From Bacteroidaceae bacterium (GTDB lineage Bacteria > Bacteroidota > Bacteroidia > Bacteroidales > Bacteroidaceae), in the NCBI GenBank assembly GCA_017936265.1, contig JAGBFX010000060.1:1-64000 (forward strand): 64,000 nt of DNA, given 5' to 3'. The notes below the pieces were generated by a model, which saw nothing but the letters and a program-made list of their open reading frames with translations, did not search any database and was not told where the DNA came from. A program made the position numbers and the translations under genes. Of this stretch, positions 10,027 through 17,651 are shown piece after piece; position 1 is the first letter of the stretch, and every line of letters begins with the position of its first letter.

Positions 10027-10068
10027 TAAGATTTCAAGGGGCGAGTTACATCGCCCCTTGAAATCTTA
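10027..10068 (+). terminator. Long hairpin directly after clpB
   Basis: A perfect 18 bp stem (10027-10044 with 10051-10068) and 6-nt loop begin one base after the stop codon. There is no T-run, so it may stabilise the 3' end rather than terminate alone. Confidence 0.55.
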
Positions 10069-10106
10069 TACTACTATCGGGCGGGCCGCCCCGTTATTTT
10101 TCCAAC

Positions 10107-10140
10107 AAAAAAAAGGTTCCTGCAAGCAGGAACCTTTTTT
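10107..10140. terminator. Bidirectional terminator between clpB and fba
   Basis: A-run, stem GGTTCCTGC/GCAGGAACC with a 2-nt loop, then six T. It can terminate clpB on the plus strand and the aldolase gene on the minus strand. Confidence 0.85.
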
Positions 10141-10163
10141 GTTTATACTGATACAAGTAGCTA

Positions 10164-11165
10164 TTACTGAGCGAGCTTGTTGTCAGAACCGAGTACGTTC
10201 ACAATCTTGTGGATGTACTGCTTCTTCATGTTCTCACGAGCAGGACCGAGATACTTTCTTGGGTCGAACTCAGCAGGATTTGTAGCAAATACCTCACGGA
10301 TAGCAGCAGTCATTGCAAGACGGCTGTCGCTGTCGATGTTGATCTTGCAGACAGCAAGTGAAGCAGCCTTACGGAGCTCCTCCTCAGGAATACCGATAGC
10401 ATCCTTCAAAGCACCACCGTACTTGTTGATAGTCTCAACCTCCTCCTGTGGAACTGAAGAAGAACCGTGGAGAACGATTGGGAAACCGGGAAGCTCCTTC
10501 ATACAGCCCTCGAGAACGTCGAATGCCAATGGGGGAGGAACAAGAACACCCTTCTCGTTGCGTGTGCACTGCTCGGGCTTGAACTTGTTTGCACCGTGTG
10601 ATGTACCGATAGAGATAGCCAAGCTGTCGCAACCGGTCTTTGTCACGAAGTCAACAACCTCCTCAGGACGTGTATATGTGTGGTGCTCAGCTACCACGTC
10701 ATCCTCAACACCTGCAAGGATACCGAGCTCGCCCTCTACTGTTACGCCATACTGGTGAGCATACTCTACTACCTTCTTTGTAAGAGCAACGTTCTCCTCG
10801 TAAGGAAGATGAGAACCGTCAATCATTACTGATGAGAAGCCCATGTCGATGCAAGACTTGCAGAGCTCGAAAGAGTTACCGTGGTCAAGGTGAAGAACAA
10901 TCTCAGGATTTGTGCAACCCAACTCCTTGGCATACTCGACAGCACCCTCAGCCATGTAACGGAGAAGAGTCTGGTTAGCATACTTGCGGGCACCGCTTGA
11001 TACCTGAAGGATAACAGGAGACTTTGTCTCTACTGCAGCCATGATGATAGCCTGCAACTGCTCCATGTTGTTGAAGTTGAACGCGGGGATTGCATAACCG
11101 CCCTTCATTGCCTTTGCGAACATCTCCTTGGTGTTCACAAGACCCAATTCTTTGTAATTTACCAT
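10164..11165 (-). CDS. fba: Class II fructose-1,6-bisphosphate aldolase
   Basis: A 333-residue zinc-dependent aldolase that cleaves fructose-1,6-bisphosphate to DHAP and glyceraldehyde-3-phosphate in glycolysis, and runs in reverse in gluconeogenesis. Motifs seen: VLHLDHGNSFELC with metal/active-site residues, GVTVEGELGILAGVED, AEHHTYTRPEE, SLAISIGTSHGANKFKP and VLHGSSSVPQEEV. The start MVNYKELGLVNTKEMF is typical for the family. Monocistronic, with its own promoter and the shared terminator at 10107-10140. Confidence 0.95.
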   Translation of the reverse strand: MVNYKELGLVNTKEMFAKAMKGGYAIPAFNFNNMEQLQAIIMAAVETKSPVILQVSSGARKYANQTLLRYMAEGAVEYAKELGCTNPEIVLHLDHGNSFELCKSCIDMGFSSVMIDGSHLPYEENVALTKKVVEYAHQYGVTVEGELGILAGVEDDVVAEHHTYTRPEEVVDFVTKTGCDSLAISIGTSHGANKFKPEQCTRNEKGVLVPPPLAFDVLEGCMKELPGFPIVLHGSSSVPQEEVETINKYGGALKDAIGIPEEELRKAASLAVCKINIDSDSRLAMTAAIREVFATNPAEFDPRKYLGPARENMKKQYIHKIVNVLGSDNKLAQ

Positions 11166-11268
11166 AATTTATAGTTTAAAAGAAATAAAAATATCCGAAA
11201 TATCGCCTGAGAACAGGAATTCCACAACAAATGAGAGAAAAGCCGTCCCAAACAGTCGTAATTCACTG

Positions 11269-11276
11269 CAAATTTA
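11269..11276 (-). promoter_or_regulatory. -7 element for the aldolase gene
   Basis: The minus strand reads TAAATTTG about 105 nt before the start codon. No clear -33 box at the usual distance. Confidence 0.4.
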
Positions 11277-11433
11277 ACAAAATCTTTGATTATCCACGAG
11301 TATATGGATAAAAAAATGCACAAAAGATAGAAATGAGGAAGCTCAACAATTCAGCAGAAAGCGCTATAACAAATATCAGACATTATCAGCTGCGCACAAT
11401 TTGTAAATATTTTTACAAGAATGTCAAGAAAAT

Positions 11434-11464
11434 TTTGCAATACAGTAAAGTTATCTTAATATTG
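11434..11464 (+). promoter_or_regulatory. Promoter for the TerB-like gene
   Basis: TTTG (11434-11437), exactly 19 nt, then TAATATTG (11457-11464). Predicted leader of about 75-80 nt. Confidence 0.6.
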
Positions 11465-11489
11465 CATAAATCATCAGCGTAGCCTTAAA

Positions 11490-11535
11490 GAGGTTCTGGC
11501 TATCTGCCGATGACAGGTCTTACACATAGAACCTC
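11490..11535 (+). promoter_or_regulatory. Leader hairpin upstream of the TerB-like gene
   Basis: GAGGTTCT (11490-11497) pairs with AGAACCTC (11528-11535), and the closing TTAAA/TTTAA flanks can extend the stem. An inner CTG/CAG helix encloses CCGATGA. It lies between the promoter and the start codon and does not match a riboswitch I know. Confidence 0.4.
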
Positions 11536-11548
11536 AATTTAAATAATC

Positions 11549-11941
11549 ATGTATACAATAGAACAAGCTTTCGCTGCATTCGCTGTCAACATGGCACTTG
11601 TAGACGGCAGATTAGAGCAATCAGAGGCAACCAAAATCTGTAGCGTTGCCGAAGCCAACAATCTTAACACAAACGCTGTTCTTGAGGCCTGCAAAAGGGA
11701 GATTGACAATCCTTCTGACCTTTATGAGTTTGCAAAACGGATGACCGAGGAAGAGAAGGATTTGGTATTTTTCGGAATCATCAGAATATCTCTTGCCGAC
11801 GGAAGGATTGCTATCAAAGAGATGCAGAGAGTACACACCGTGTGCGAAGCATTCGGTTGGGGCCCTCAGCATGCTACAATCATGTATGTCCAGCAGTTGA
11901 AGCAGGATCCGTCACTGAAGGTTGAGGGTGTTGATTTTTAA
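11549..11941 (+). CDS. Small TerB-like helical protein
   Basis: A 130-residue soluble protein with no signal peptide. Two halves each carry an [AS]xADGR-like signature: VNMALVDGRLEQSEATKI (about 14-31) and RISLADGRIAIKEMQRVH (about 80-97). This resembles the TerB/DjlA N-terminal helical fold, in which acidic residues bind metal. Family members occur in tellurite-resistance loci and as stand-alone proteins of unknown role. Here it is monocistronic between its own promoter and a palindromic terminator, with no ter neighbours. The fold assignment is from motif resemblance only. Confidence 0.6.
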   Translation: MYTIEQAFAAFAVNMALVDGRLEQSEATKICSVAEANNLNTNAVLEACKREIDNPSDLYEFAKRMTEEEKDLVFFGIIRISLADGRIAIKEMQRVHTVCEAFGWGPQHATIMYVQQLKQDPSLKVEGVDF

Positions 11942-11956
11942 TCACAGACAGATATC

Positions 11957-11992
11957 AATTAAAGGGCGATTTTATAAAATCGCCCTTTAATT
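11957..11992. terminator. Terminator after the TerB-like gene
   Basis: A 36-nt perfect palindrome (arm AATTAAAGGGCGATTTTA) followed by TTACC. Confidence 0.8.
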
Positions 11993-12369
11993 TTACCACA
12001 CAAGCCCCAAAAGAGAAATATGGGCTCAATGTAAAATTCTGATGGATTTCATTTTCAGGCATATAATTTCGCCAGTCTGAAAAGGGAAAAATCTTTATCT
12101 TTTATTCCTCTGGACTGTACCTTGATTTTAGAGTTCCTGGAACGGAGAGCAACAAAGTGAAGAATCTCGCTTTGCTTGTCTTGTATTCAGCAGCAGTCAT
12201 CAACCTTGATTGTTCACTTGGACTTTTCTTCAAGTCTTGTTATCATGTCCTTTTGGGCCCAAAAGATACGATTAAACGAGTGAAACGCTAAGCTTGCTTA
12301 AGCGTTTTGTAACGAGTGCAAGTATCTTATCTAAAGAACCAAAGCGCCCGTCACAAAGTTTACAAGTCG

Positions 12370-12842
12370 AATATTACTCTTGCAATGGTTGTTCGCCAGC
12401 GCATGAAAAGTCCTGCGTTTTTAGATGCTTCGCTTTAGCACTATAGTTTGAGATCCTTCACTACGTTCAGGATGACAGGTACTCGGTCAGTTCTCTTGCA
12501 CAGGTAATTCCCTAAAACCTCCGGCACTATCTAAAACACAGCAAACAACCGTTCAGGCAGCGGAAACAGGATAAAAGCTGTTTGAGCGGTGGATATAAGC
12601 GTTGTTGTTATCGCGTGGAAAGCGAGTTCTTTTATCCCCGATGGCTGAACGAAAAGTTGTTTGCGGCAAATTTTGTGTGACCGAAGGATGTTGTTTACAA
12701 CTCCTGAGCAAAACACAAAATGACTGTTTTTGCAGTGCCGGGCGCTTTTTGTTACTTTTTCACGCGATGAAAAAGTAAAGAAAGAACGACAACAGAAAGA
12801 ATATACGACAACAGGTTAAGGGTAAGTTGTGTTGAAGAATAC
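12370..12842 (+). repeat. Left arm of ~470 bp inverted repeat
   Basis: Closely matches the reverse complement of 14596-15062. Shared blocks: TTTTTAGATGCTTCGCTTTA, AGATCCTTCACTACGTTCAG, the block from CCTCCGGCACTATCTAAAAC through GGCTGAACGAAAAGTTGTTT, and from TTTTTGCAGTGCCGGGCGCT to GGTTAAGGGTAA. The arms diverge mainly at 12666-12722. On the minus strand the middle block encodes QLFVQPSGIKELAFHA... to a stop at 12531-12533, in both arms. It looks like a dispersed Bacteroidales intergenic element; I cannot name it. Confidence 0.75.
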
Positions 12843-12991
12843 ACGGCAGATGTTTATTTACATTCCCATGCCATCATAAGAAGTTTCCCTCAACTTTTTA
12901 CGTTGAGCCGAAATATGAAAAACGGTGAAACATACAGTTTCCATAAGAAAAATATTCTTTAGAAATTCAAACAGCTTCTAAGGAAATGTCA

Positions 12992-12999
12992 TATATTTG
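12992..12999 (+). promoter_or_regulatory. -7 element for udk
   Basis: TATATTTG, 24 nt before the chosen udk start (13024). It supports that start over the upstream one at 12997, which overlaps the box. No good -33 box at 19 nt. Confidence 0.5.
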
Positions 13000-13023
13000 C
13001 ATATATCATCACAAATTACCATT

Positions 13024-13632
13024 ATGTATATCATAGGCATTGCGGGAGGAACCGCATCGGGCAAATCAACCGTAGTCAAAGAGATTGTAAATTCACTGCC
13101 CGAGGGATCAGTGGCAGTAATACCACAGGACTCATACTACAAGGACAGCAGCCATGTTCCTGTAGAGGAGCGCCAGTTCATAAACTTCGACCACCCCGAC
13201 GCGTTCGACTGGGACCTGCTTGTGGAGCAGATAACAATGTTGCGCGAAGGCAAGGCCATTGAACAGCCCACATACTCCTACATAACATGTACCCGACAGC
13301 CCGAGGTTGTCCATGTTGAACCCAAGGAAGTAATCATAATCGAGGGCATCATGGCGCTTGTCAGCCCCGAGCTGCGTGAGCTCATGGACCTGAAGATATT
13401 TGTCGACGCCGACGCCGATGACCGTCTCATACGTCTCATTCGCCGCGACATAATCGAGCGCGGGCGTACCCCCGAGACGGTAATCTCGCGTTACGAACGC
13501 ATTGTCAAGGCCATGCATTGGGAATTTATCGAGCCCACAAAGAAATTCGCCGACATCATCATTCCGCAGGGAGGAGAGAATGTCAAGGCAATACAGGCGC
13601 TGCAGATGTCAATAAGGTATTTCCTTAAATAA
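13024..13632 (+). CDS. udk: Uridine kinase
   Basis: Phosphorylates uridine and cytidine to UMP and CMP in pyrimidine salvage. The P-loop GIAGGTASGKST sits at the extreme N-terminus (about 4-15), followed by VIPQDSYYKDSS, FDHPDAFDWDLL, PTYSYITCTR and IIEGIMAL, all uridine-kinase motifs. The ATG at 13024 (MYIIGIAGG) gives 202 residues, matching the family; a longer ORF from 12997 would start inside the -7 box. The lytic transglycosylase gene starts 4 nt downstream, so the two are probably one operon, enclosed by the inverted repeats. Confidence 0.95.
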   Translation: MYIIGIAGGTASGKSTVVKEIVNSLPEGSVAVIPQDSYYKDSSHVPVEERQFINFDHPDAFDWDLLVEQITMLREGKAIEQPTYSYITCTRQPEVVHVEPKEVIIIEGIMALVSPELRELMDLKIFVDADADDRLIRLIRRDIIERGRTPETVISRYERIVKAMHWEFIEPTKKFADIIIPQGGENVKAIQALQMSIRYFLK

Positions 13633-13636
13633 TACT

Positions 13637-14380
13637 ATGAAATCGAGATACACATTCCAGTTCCTGTTGCTGGCATATATGGCATTGATGACAATATACG
13701 TTGCCACGACCGACGGATACAGCAAGCCCGCGCCCGATGCAGAGGTTGCCCCGGAACCTGCATACGAATACCTTTCGCCACATGTGACGCTGTCGCATTA
13801 TGATAAACTCTTCCGCGAGGCAGCCGACAGCATAGAACTCGACTGGATGCTCATAGCAGCCGTCGCATATACAGAATCACGCTTCGACAGCACCGCCGTG
13901 TCGGCAGCCGGAGCACGCGGAGTGATGCAGATGATGCCCAAGACACTGAACGGTCTTGAGGTACCCGACTCGCTGCACGCGGACAACCGTCATAACATCC
14001 ACGCATCGGCAAGATACCTGAAATCGTTGTTCTACATGTTCCGCAGGGTAAAGAACCATGATGAGCGCATAAACTTCGTTCTTGCTTCATACAACGCAGG
14101 TTACGGACACATAATGGACGCCATGCGCCTTGCCGACAAGTTCGGATACGACAGACACGTGTGGAAAGCCAACGTCGACTCATTCCTCATAAAGAAGAGC
14201 CAGCCCGAGTTTTACAACGACAGCATCTGCCGGAACGGAGAGTTCAAGGATTGGAGGCAGACACTATCATTCGTAAACAAGGTAAGACGCAACTGGAACC
14301 GTTTCAACAGCATGCAGCAGGAATATGCCGACTCAATAAATGCAGTTATGGCAGCAGACACGCTTAAAAGGATAAGATAA
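13637..14380 (+). CDS. Membrane-anchored or secreted lytic transglycosylase (SLT/MltF type)
   Basis: 247 residues with a hydrophobic N-terminus (about 6-25), which is a signal peptide or anchor. The SLT domain (about 60-190) contains AYTESRFDSTAVS with the catalytic Glu, GARGVMQMMPKT and ASYNAGYGHI, all classic family-1 lytic transglycosylase motifs. Such enzymes cleave the MurNAc-GlcNAc bond in peptidoglycan with formation of 1,6-anhydro-MurNAc. It starts 4 nt after udk, so translation is likely coupled, but the pairing with a nucleoside kinase has no obvious functional reason. Confidence 0.9.
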   Translation: MKSRYTFQFLLLAYMALMTIYVATTDGYSKPAPDAEVAPEPAYEYLSPHVTLSHYDKLFREAADSIELDWMLIAAVAYTESRFDSTAVSAAGARGVMQMMPKTLNGLEVPDSLHADNRHNIHASARYLKSLFYMFRRVKNHDERINFVLASYNAGYGHIMDAMRLADKFGYDRHVWKANVDSFLIKKSQPEFYNDSICRNGEFKDWRQTLSFVNKVRRNWNRFNSMQQEYADSINAVMAADTLKRIR

Positions 14381-14418
14381 GGTCATTCTTGCCATCCTGA
14401 ACTACTTAACTTTGCCTT

Positions 14419-14497
14419 GTCATTCCGAACGGATGTGAAGAATCTCTGAACCAACAGTCCTGTAATAATAAGATGTTTCGCTTTGCCCAACATGACA
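14419..14497. repeat. Short intergenic repeat pair
   Basis: GTCATTCCGAACGGATGTGA (14419-14438, continuing AGAATCT) and an inverted counterpart ending CCCAACATGACA (14473-14497). Same family as 7158-7223, 12448-12477 and 15123-15160. Confidence 0.5.
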
Positions 14498-14595
14498 AGA
14501 ACGCGCATTTGGCAGTAAAGGATTTAGGTCTCACCAGTTAAAATTAGGGGGGATAATTCTCAAGATAGTATATGAACAGGAATGAGTATTTTTGT

Positions 14596-15062
14596 ATTCT
14601 TCAATACACTTTACCCTTAACCTGTTATCGTATATTCTTTTTGTTGTCGTTCTTTCTTTACTTTTTCATCGCGTGAAAAAGTAACAAAAAGCGCCCGGCA
14701 CTGCAAAAACAGTCGCAACAGCCTTTAGCTCATGCCGCTATGGCGAGCATTCGGTCGGTTGTTGCTTTTCGCAAACAACTTTTCGTTCAGCCATCGGGGA
14801 TAAAAGAACTCGCTTTCCACGCAATGACAGCAACGCTGATATCCGCCGCTCAGACAGCTTTTATCCTTTTTCCGCTGCCTGAACGGTTGTTTGCTGTGTT
14901 TTAGATAGTGCCGGAGGTTTTAGGAAATTACCATTTGCAAGAGAACAGACCGCGTACGTGTCATCCTGAACGTAGTGAAGGATCTCAAACTATAGTGGGT
15001 AAAGCGAAGCATCTAAAAACGCAGGGCTTTTCACGCCAAACAACAATCATTGCAAGAGTAAT
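14596..15062 (-). repeat. Right arm of ~470 bp inverted repeat
   Basis: Reverse-complement partner of 12370-12842. The plus strand here carries an open frame ending RLFAVF-stop (14902-14904) that reads QLFVQPSGIKELAFHA (about 14777-14824), the same peptide as in the left arm. It also includes GTCATCCTGAACGTAGTGAA (14960-14979), the short dispersed motif. Confidence 0.75.
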
Positions 15063-15192
15063 TTCAAGAAGAAACCGGCACTGTGTGAGCAACAGTTGTT
15101 GTTAGCAGCAAATAAGGATAAAGAATGGGATATCCTTCGCTATGCTCAGAATGAACAAGAGCGTGAGTGGATATCGAACTCACGTTAAAATA

Positions 15193-15222
15193 AATTGGAG
15201 GTCATAAATGTGACCTCCAATT
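15193..15222 (-). terminator. Terminator after the NfnAB fusion gene
   Basis: Stem AATTGGAGGTCA/TGACCTCCAATT with a 6-nt loop, 29 nt beyond the stop codon on the minus strand. Confidence 0.7.
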
Positions 15223-15251
15223 ACATTTATCATAAGAATACCGGCAATTCC

Positions 15252-17540
15252 TTACTTGCTCAACTGCTCATGCATTGCAGCTGCTGCACGTCGGCCGTCA
15301 CCCATTGCAAGGATTACAGTAGCACCACCGCGCACGATGTCACCACCCGCATATATGAACGGAATTGATGACTGCATGTTCTCGTTTACGGCAATAGTGT
15401 TCTTGCGACCGAGCTCAAGACCCTCTACCGATGTAGGAACAAGCGGGTTAGGAGCGACACCTACAGAGACAACAGCCATGTCTATGTCGATAGTTTCGAT
15501 AGCACCCTCTACAGGAACCGGCGAACGACGGCCCGAAGCATCAGGCTCGCCAAGCTCCATCTTCTGCAGTACAATCTGCTTTACGCAACCCTTCTCATCG
15601 GCGATATATTCGATGGGGTTATGCAGAGTAAGGAACTCCACACCCTCCTCCTTGGCATGCTTTACCTCCTCGAGGCGAGCAGGCATCTCGGCCTCGCTAC
15701 GACGGTAGATAATCATCGCACGCTCGGCACCCAGACGGAGCGCAGTACGCACAGAGTCCATGGCCGTGTTACCGCCACCGATGACAGCCACACGCTTGCC
15801 TATGTGCATTGGAGTGTCAGTCTCAGGGTTAGAAGCATCCATGAGGTTCACACGTGTAAGATACTCGTTCGATGACAATATGTTGATTGAGTTCTCGCCA
15901 GGGATATTCATGAAATTAGGCAGACCGGCGCCTGATGCCACGAAGACACCCTGATAGCCCTCATCCTGCAACTGCCGGATAGAGATTGTCTTGCCCACAA
16001 CACAATCCTTGATGAACTCGACGCCCATTGCACGCAGATTCTCAATCTCGTGCTCGACAATAGAGTTTGGCAAACGGAACTCAGGAATACCATACTTTAG
16101 TACACCGCCAATCTCATGCAGTGCCTCGAAGACTGTAACGCTGTAACCGAGCTTTGCCATGTCGCCGGCAAACGATAGACCCGCAGGACCCGAACCCACG
16201 ACAGCCACCTTCTTGCCGTTCGATGCAGCCACCTGTGGAGCCGGCATCTCGCCGCTCTCGCGTGCATAGTCGGCAGCAAAACGCTCAAGCGCACCGATAG
16301 CGACAGCCTTGTGCCCCATCTTCAGATGTATACACTGACTCTCGCACTGCTTCTCCTGCGGACACACACGACCGCAGACAGCGGGCAGTGAGCTTGTCAT
16401 CTTGAGCACCTGGGCAGCCTTAACGAACTCTCCGCGCTCGATATTCTTTATGAATGAAGGTATTTTGATGCTTACCGGACATCCTTCCATACAAGCCGGC
16501 TTCGGACAGTCAAGACAACGCTGCGCCTCTACAAGAGCCATCTCCTTTGTAAGGCCTGTGTTCACCTCCTCGCGCAACTTTGTCGCACGGTAAGCAGGTT
16601 CGAGTTCGGGCATCGGACAACGCTCGATAGCAGTACGCTCCTTCGGTTTCATCTTGTTACGGAGCTCTACGCGCCATGCTGCATCACGGTTGGTAAGGTC
16701 ATCGCAATCGCTTGCACACTCAAAGGTTTCCAGTTTCTCGAGTTCGTGCGCCTCCTCTGTCTTGAAAGAGCCGAGACGCTGCATCATGCCGTCAAAATCG
16801 ACCTGATGACCGTCGAACTCAGGACCGTCAACACAAACGAACTTAGTCTTACCGCCGACAGTGACACGGCAGGCACCGCACATACCGGTACCGTCCACCA
16901 TGATAGTGTTCAGCGACACAACAGTAGGAATCTCATACTGCTTTGTGAGTTTGCACACGAACTTCATCATTATCGCAGGACCGATAGCCACACAGTGGTC
17001 CACCTTCTCGCGCTTGATTACACGCTCAATACCCTCGGTGACAAGACCTTTGTCGCCGTATGAACCGTCATCGGTCATGATGATGACCTCATCTGACACC
17101 TCACGAACCTCCTTCTCAAGGATGATAAGGTCCTTAGAGCGTCCCGCAAGCACTGAGATGACGCGGTTGCCCGCCTTCTTCAATGCAGCTGCGATAGGCA
17201 ACATGGGCGCAACACCCACACCACCGCCGGCACATACGACAGTTCCGAAATTCTCGATGTGGGTAGCCTGACCAAGCGGACCTACGACATCGGTAATATA
17301 ATCGCCCTCGTTAAGGTCGCATACGCGGCTTGAGCTGAGACCCACCTTCTGGATAACCAGAGTGATGAGACCTTTTTCAGGGTCGGCATGAGCGATTGTG
17401 AGCGGAATGCGCTCTCCCTTCTCGCCAACGCGGAGAATCACGAAGTTACCGGCTCTGTATGCCTTTGCGATAAGCGGAGCCTCTACACGCAGACGGAAAA
17501 CCTTTTCCGAAAACTGCTCTTTTGAAACTATCTTGAACAT
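15252..17540 (-). CDS. NfnA-NfnB fusion (NADH-dependent reduced ferredoxin:NADP+ oxidoreductase type)
   Basis: 762 residues with two parts. Residues about 1-280 are a PyrK/NfnA-like ferredoxin-NADP reductase domain (FVILRVGEKGERIPLTIA, GGGVGVAPMLPI) ending in a [2Fe-2S] segment GMCGACRVTVGGKTKFVC. Residues about 300-762 resemble the glutamate-synthase small subunit/NfnB: two [4Fe-4S] groups (CLDCPKPACMEGCPV; CGRVCPQEKQCESQC), FAD-binding VVGSGPAGLSFAGDMA and NAD(P)-binding VIGGGNTAMDS. Databases usually call it a dihydroorotate-dehydrogenase-B/glutamate-synthase bifunctional protein. Electron bifurcation between NADH, ferredoxin and NADPH is the likelier role; no glutamate-synthase large subunit is adjacent. 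Confidence 0.85.
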   Translation of the reverse strand: MFKIVSKEQFSEKVFRLRVEAPLIAKAYRAGNFVILRVGEKGERIPLTIAHADPEKGLITLVIQKVGLSSSRVCDLNEGDYITDVVGPLGQATHIENFGTVVCAGGGVGVAPMLPIAAALKKAGNRVISVLAGRSKDLIILEKEVREVSDEVIIMTDDGSYGDKGLVTEGIERVIKREKVDHCVAIGPAIMMKFVCKLTKQYEIPTVVSLNTIMVDGTGMCGACRVTVGGKTKFVCVDGPEFDGHQVDFDGMMQRLGSFKTEEAHELEKLETFECASDCDDLTNRDAAWRVELRNKMKPKERTAIERCPMPELEPAYRATKLREEVNTGLTKEMALVEAQRCLDCPKPACMEGCPVSIKIPSFIKNIERGEFVKAAQVLKMTSSLPAVCGRVCPQEKQCESQCIHLKMGHKAVAIGALERFAADYARESGEMPAPQVAASNGKKVAVVGSGPAGLSFAGDMAKLGYSVTVFEALHEIGGVLKYGIPEFRLPNSIVEHEIENLRAMGVEFIKDCVVGKTISIRQLQDEGYQGVFVASGAGLPNFMNIPGENSINILSSNEYLTRVNLMDASNPETDTPMHIGKRVAVIGGGNTAMDSVRTALRLGAERAMIIYRRSEAEMPARLEEVKHAKEEGVEFLTLHNPIEYIADEKGCVKQIVLQKMELGEPDASGRRSPVPVEGAIETIDIDMAVVSVGVAPNPLVPTSVEGLELGRKNTIAVNENMQSSIPFIYAGGDIVRGGATVILAMGDGRRAAAAMHEQLSK

Positions 17541-17651
17541 AGTTAATGTTTTAGCCTATTAAAGTTATAGTGTAACGCAACAGTACCACAATCTTTATGA
17601 AGGTTCATTACGCCTTACCGCGTAACGCAGTTATCACCTTTTTAGTGGACT

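Larger units (their letters stand above)
11166..11548. other. Divergent intergenic region between fba and the TerB-like gene
   Basis: 383 bp without a gene. It holds the fba -7 element, the promoter at 11434-11464 and the leader hairpin at 11490-11535. Confidence 0.6.
11993..13023. other. Gene-poor region with dispersed repeat sequence
   Basis: About 1 kb without a convincing gene. 12140-12166 has a degenerate copy of the short AAGTGAAGAATCT motif. 12289-12313 has a small hairpin (AAACGCTAAGCTTGCTTAAG). 12370-12842 is the left arm of an inverted repeat whose right arm is at 14596-15062. 12992-12999 is the udk -7 box. Confidence 0.6.
14381..15192. other. Gene-poor region with dispersed repeats
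   Basis: Contains short-motif copies (14419-14497, 15123-15160) and the right arm of the inverted repeat (14596-15062). An ORF of 54 codons (14740-14904) lies inside the arm and is discussed as a finding. No other gene seen. Confidence 0.6.

Noticed and set aside
12531-12716. 61-codon minus-strand ORF in the left repeat arm
   Set aside because: Not called as a gene: the N-terminal part is not shared with the right arm and the frame shifts between conserved blocks. Kept only as a finding on the repeat.
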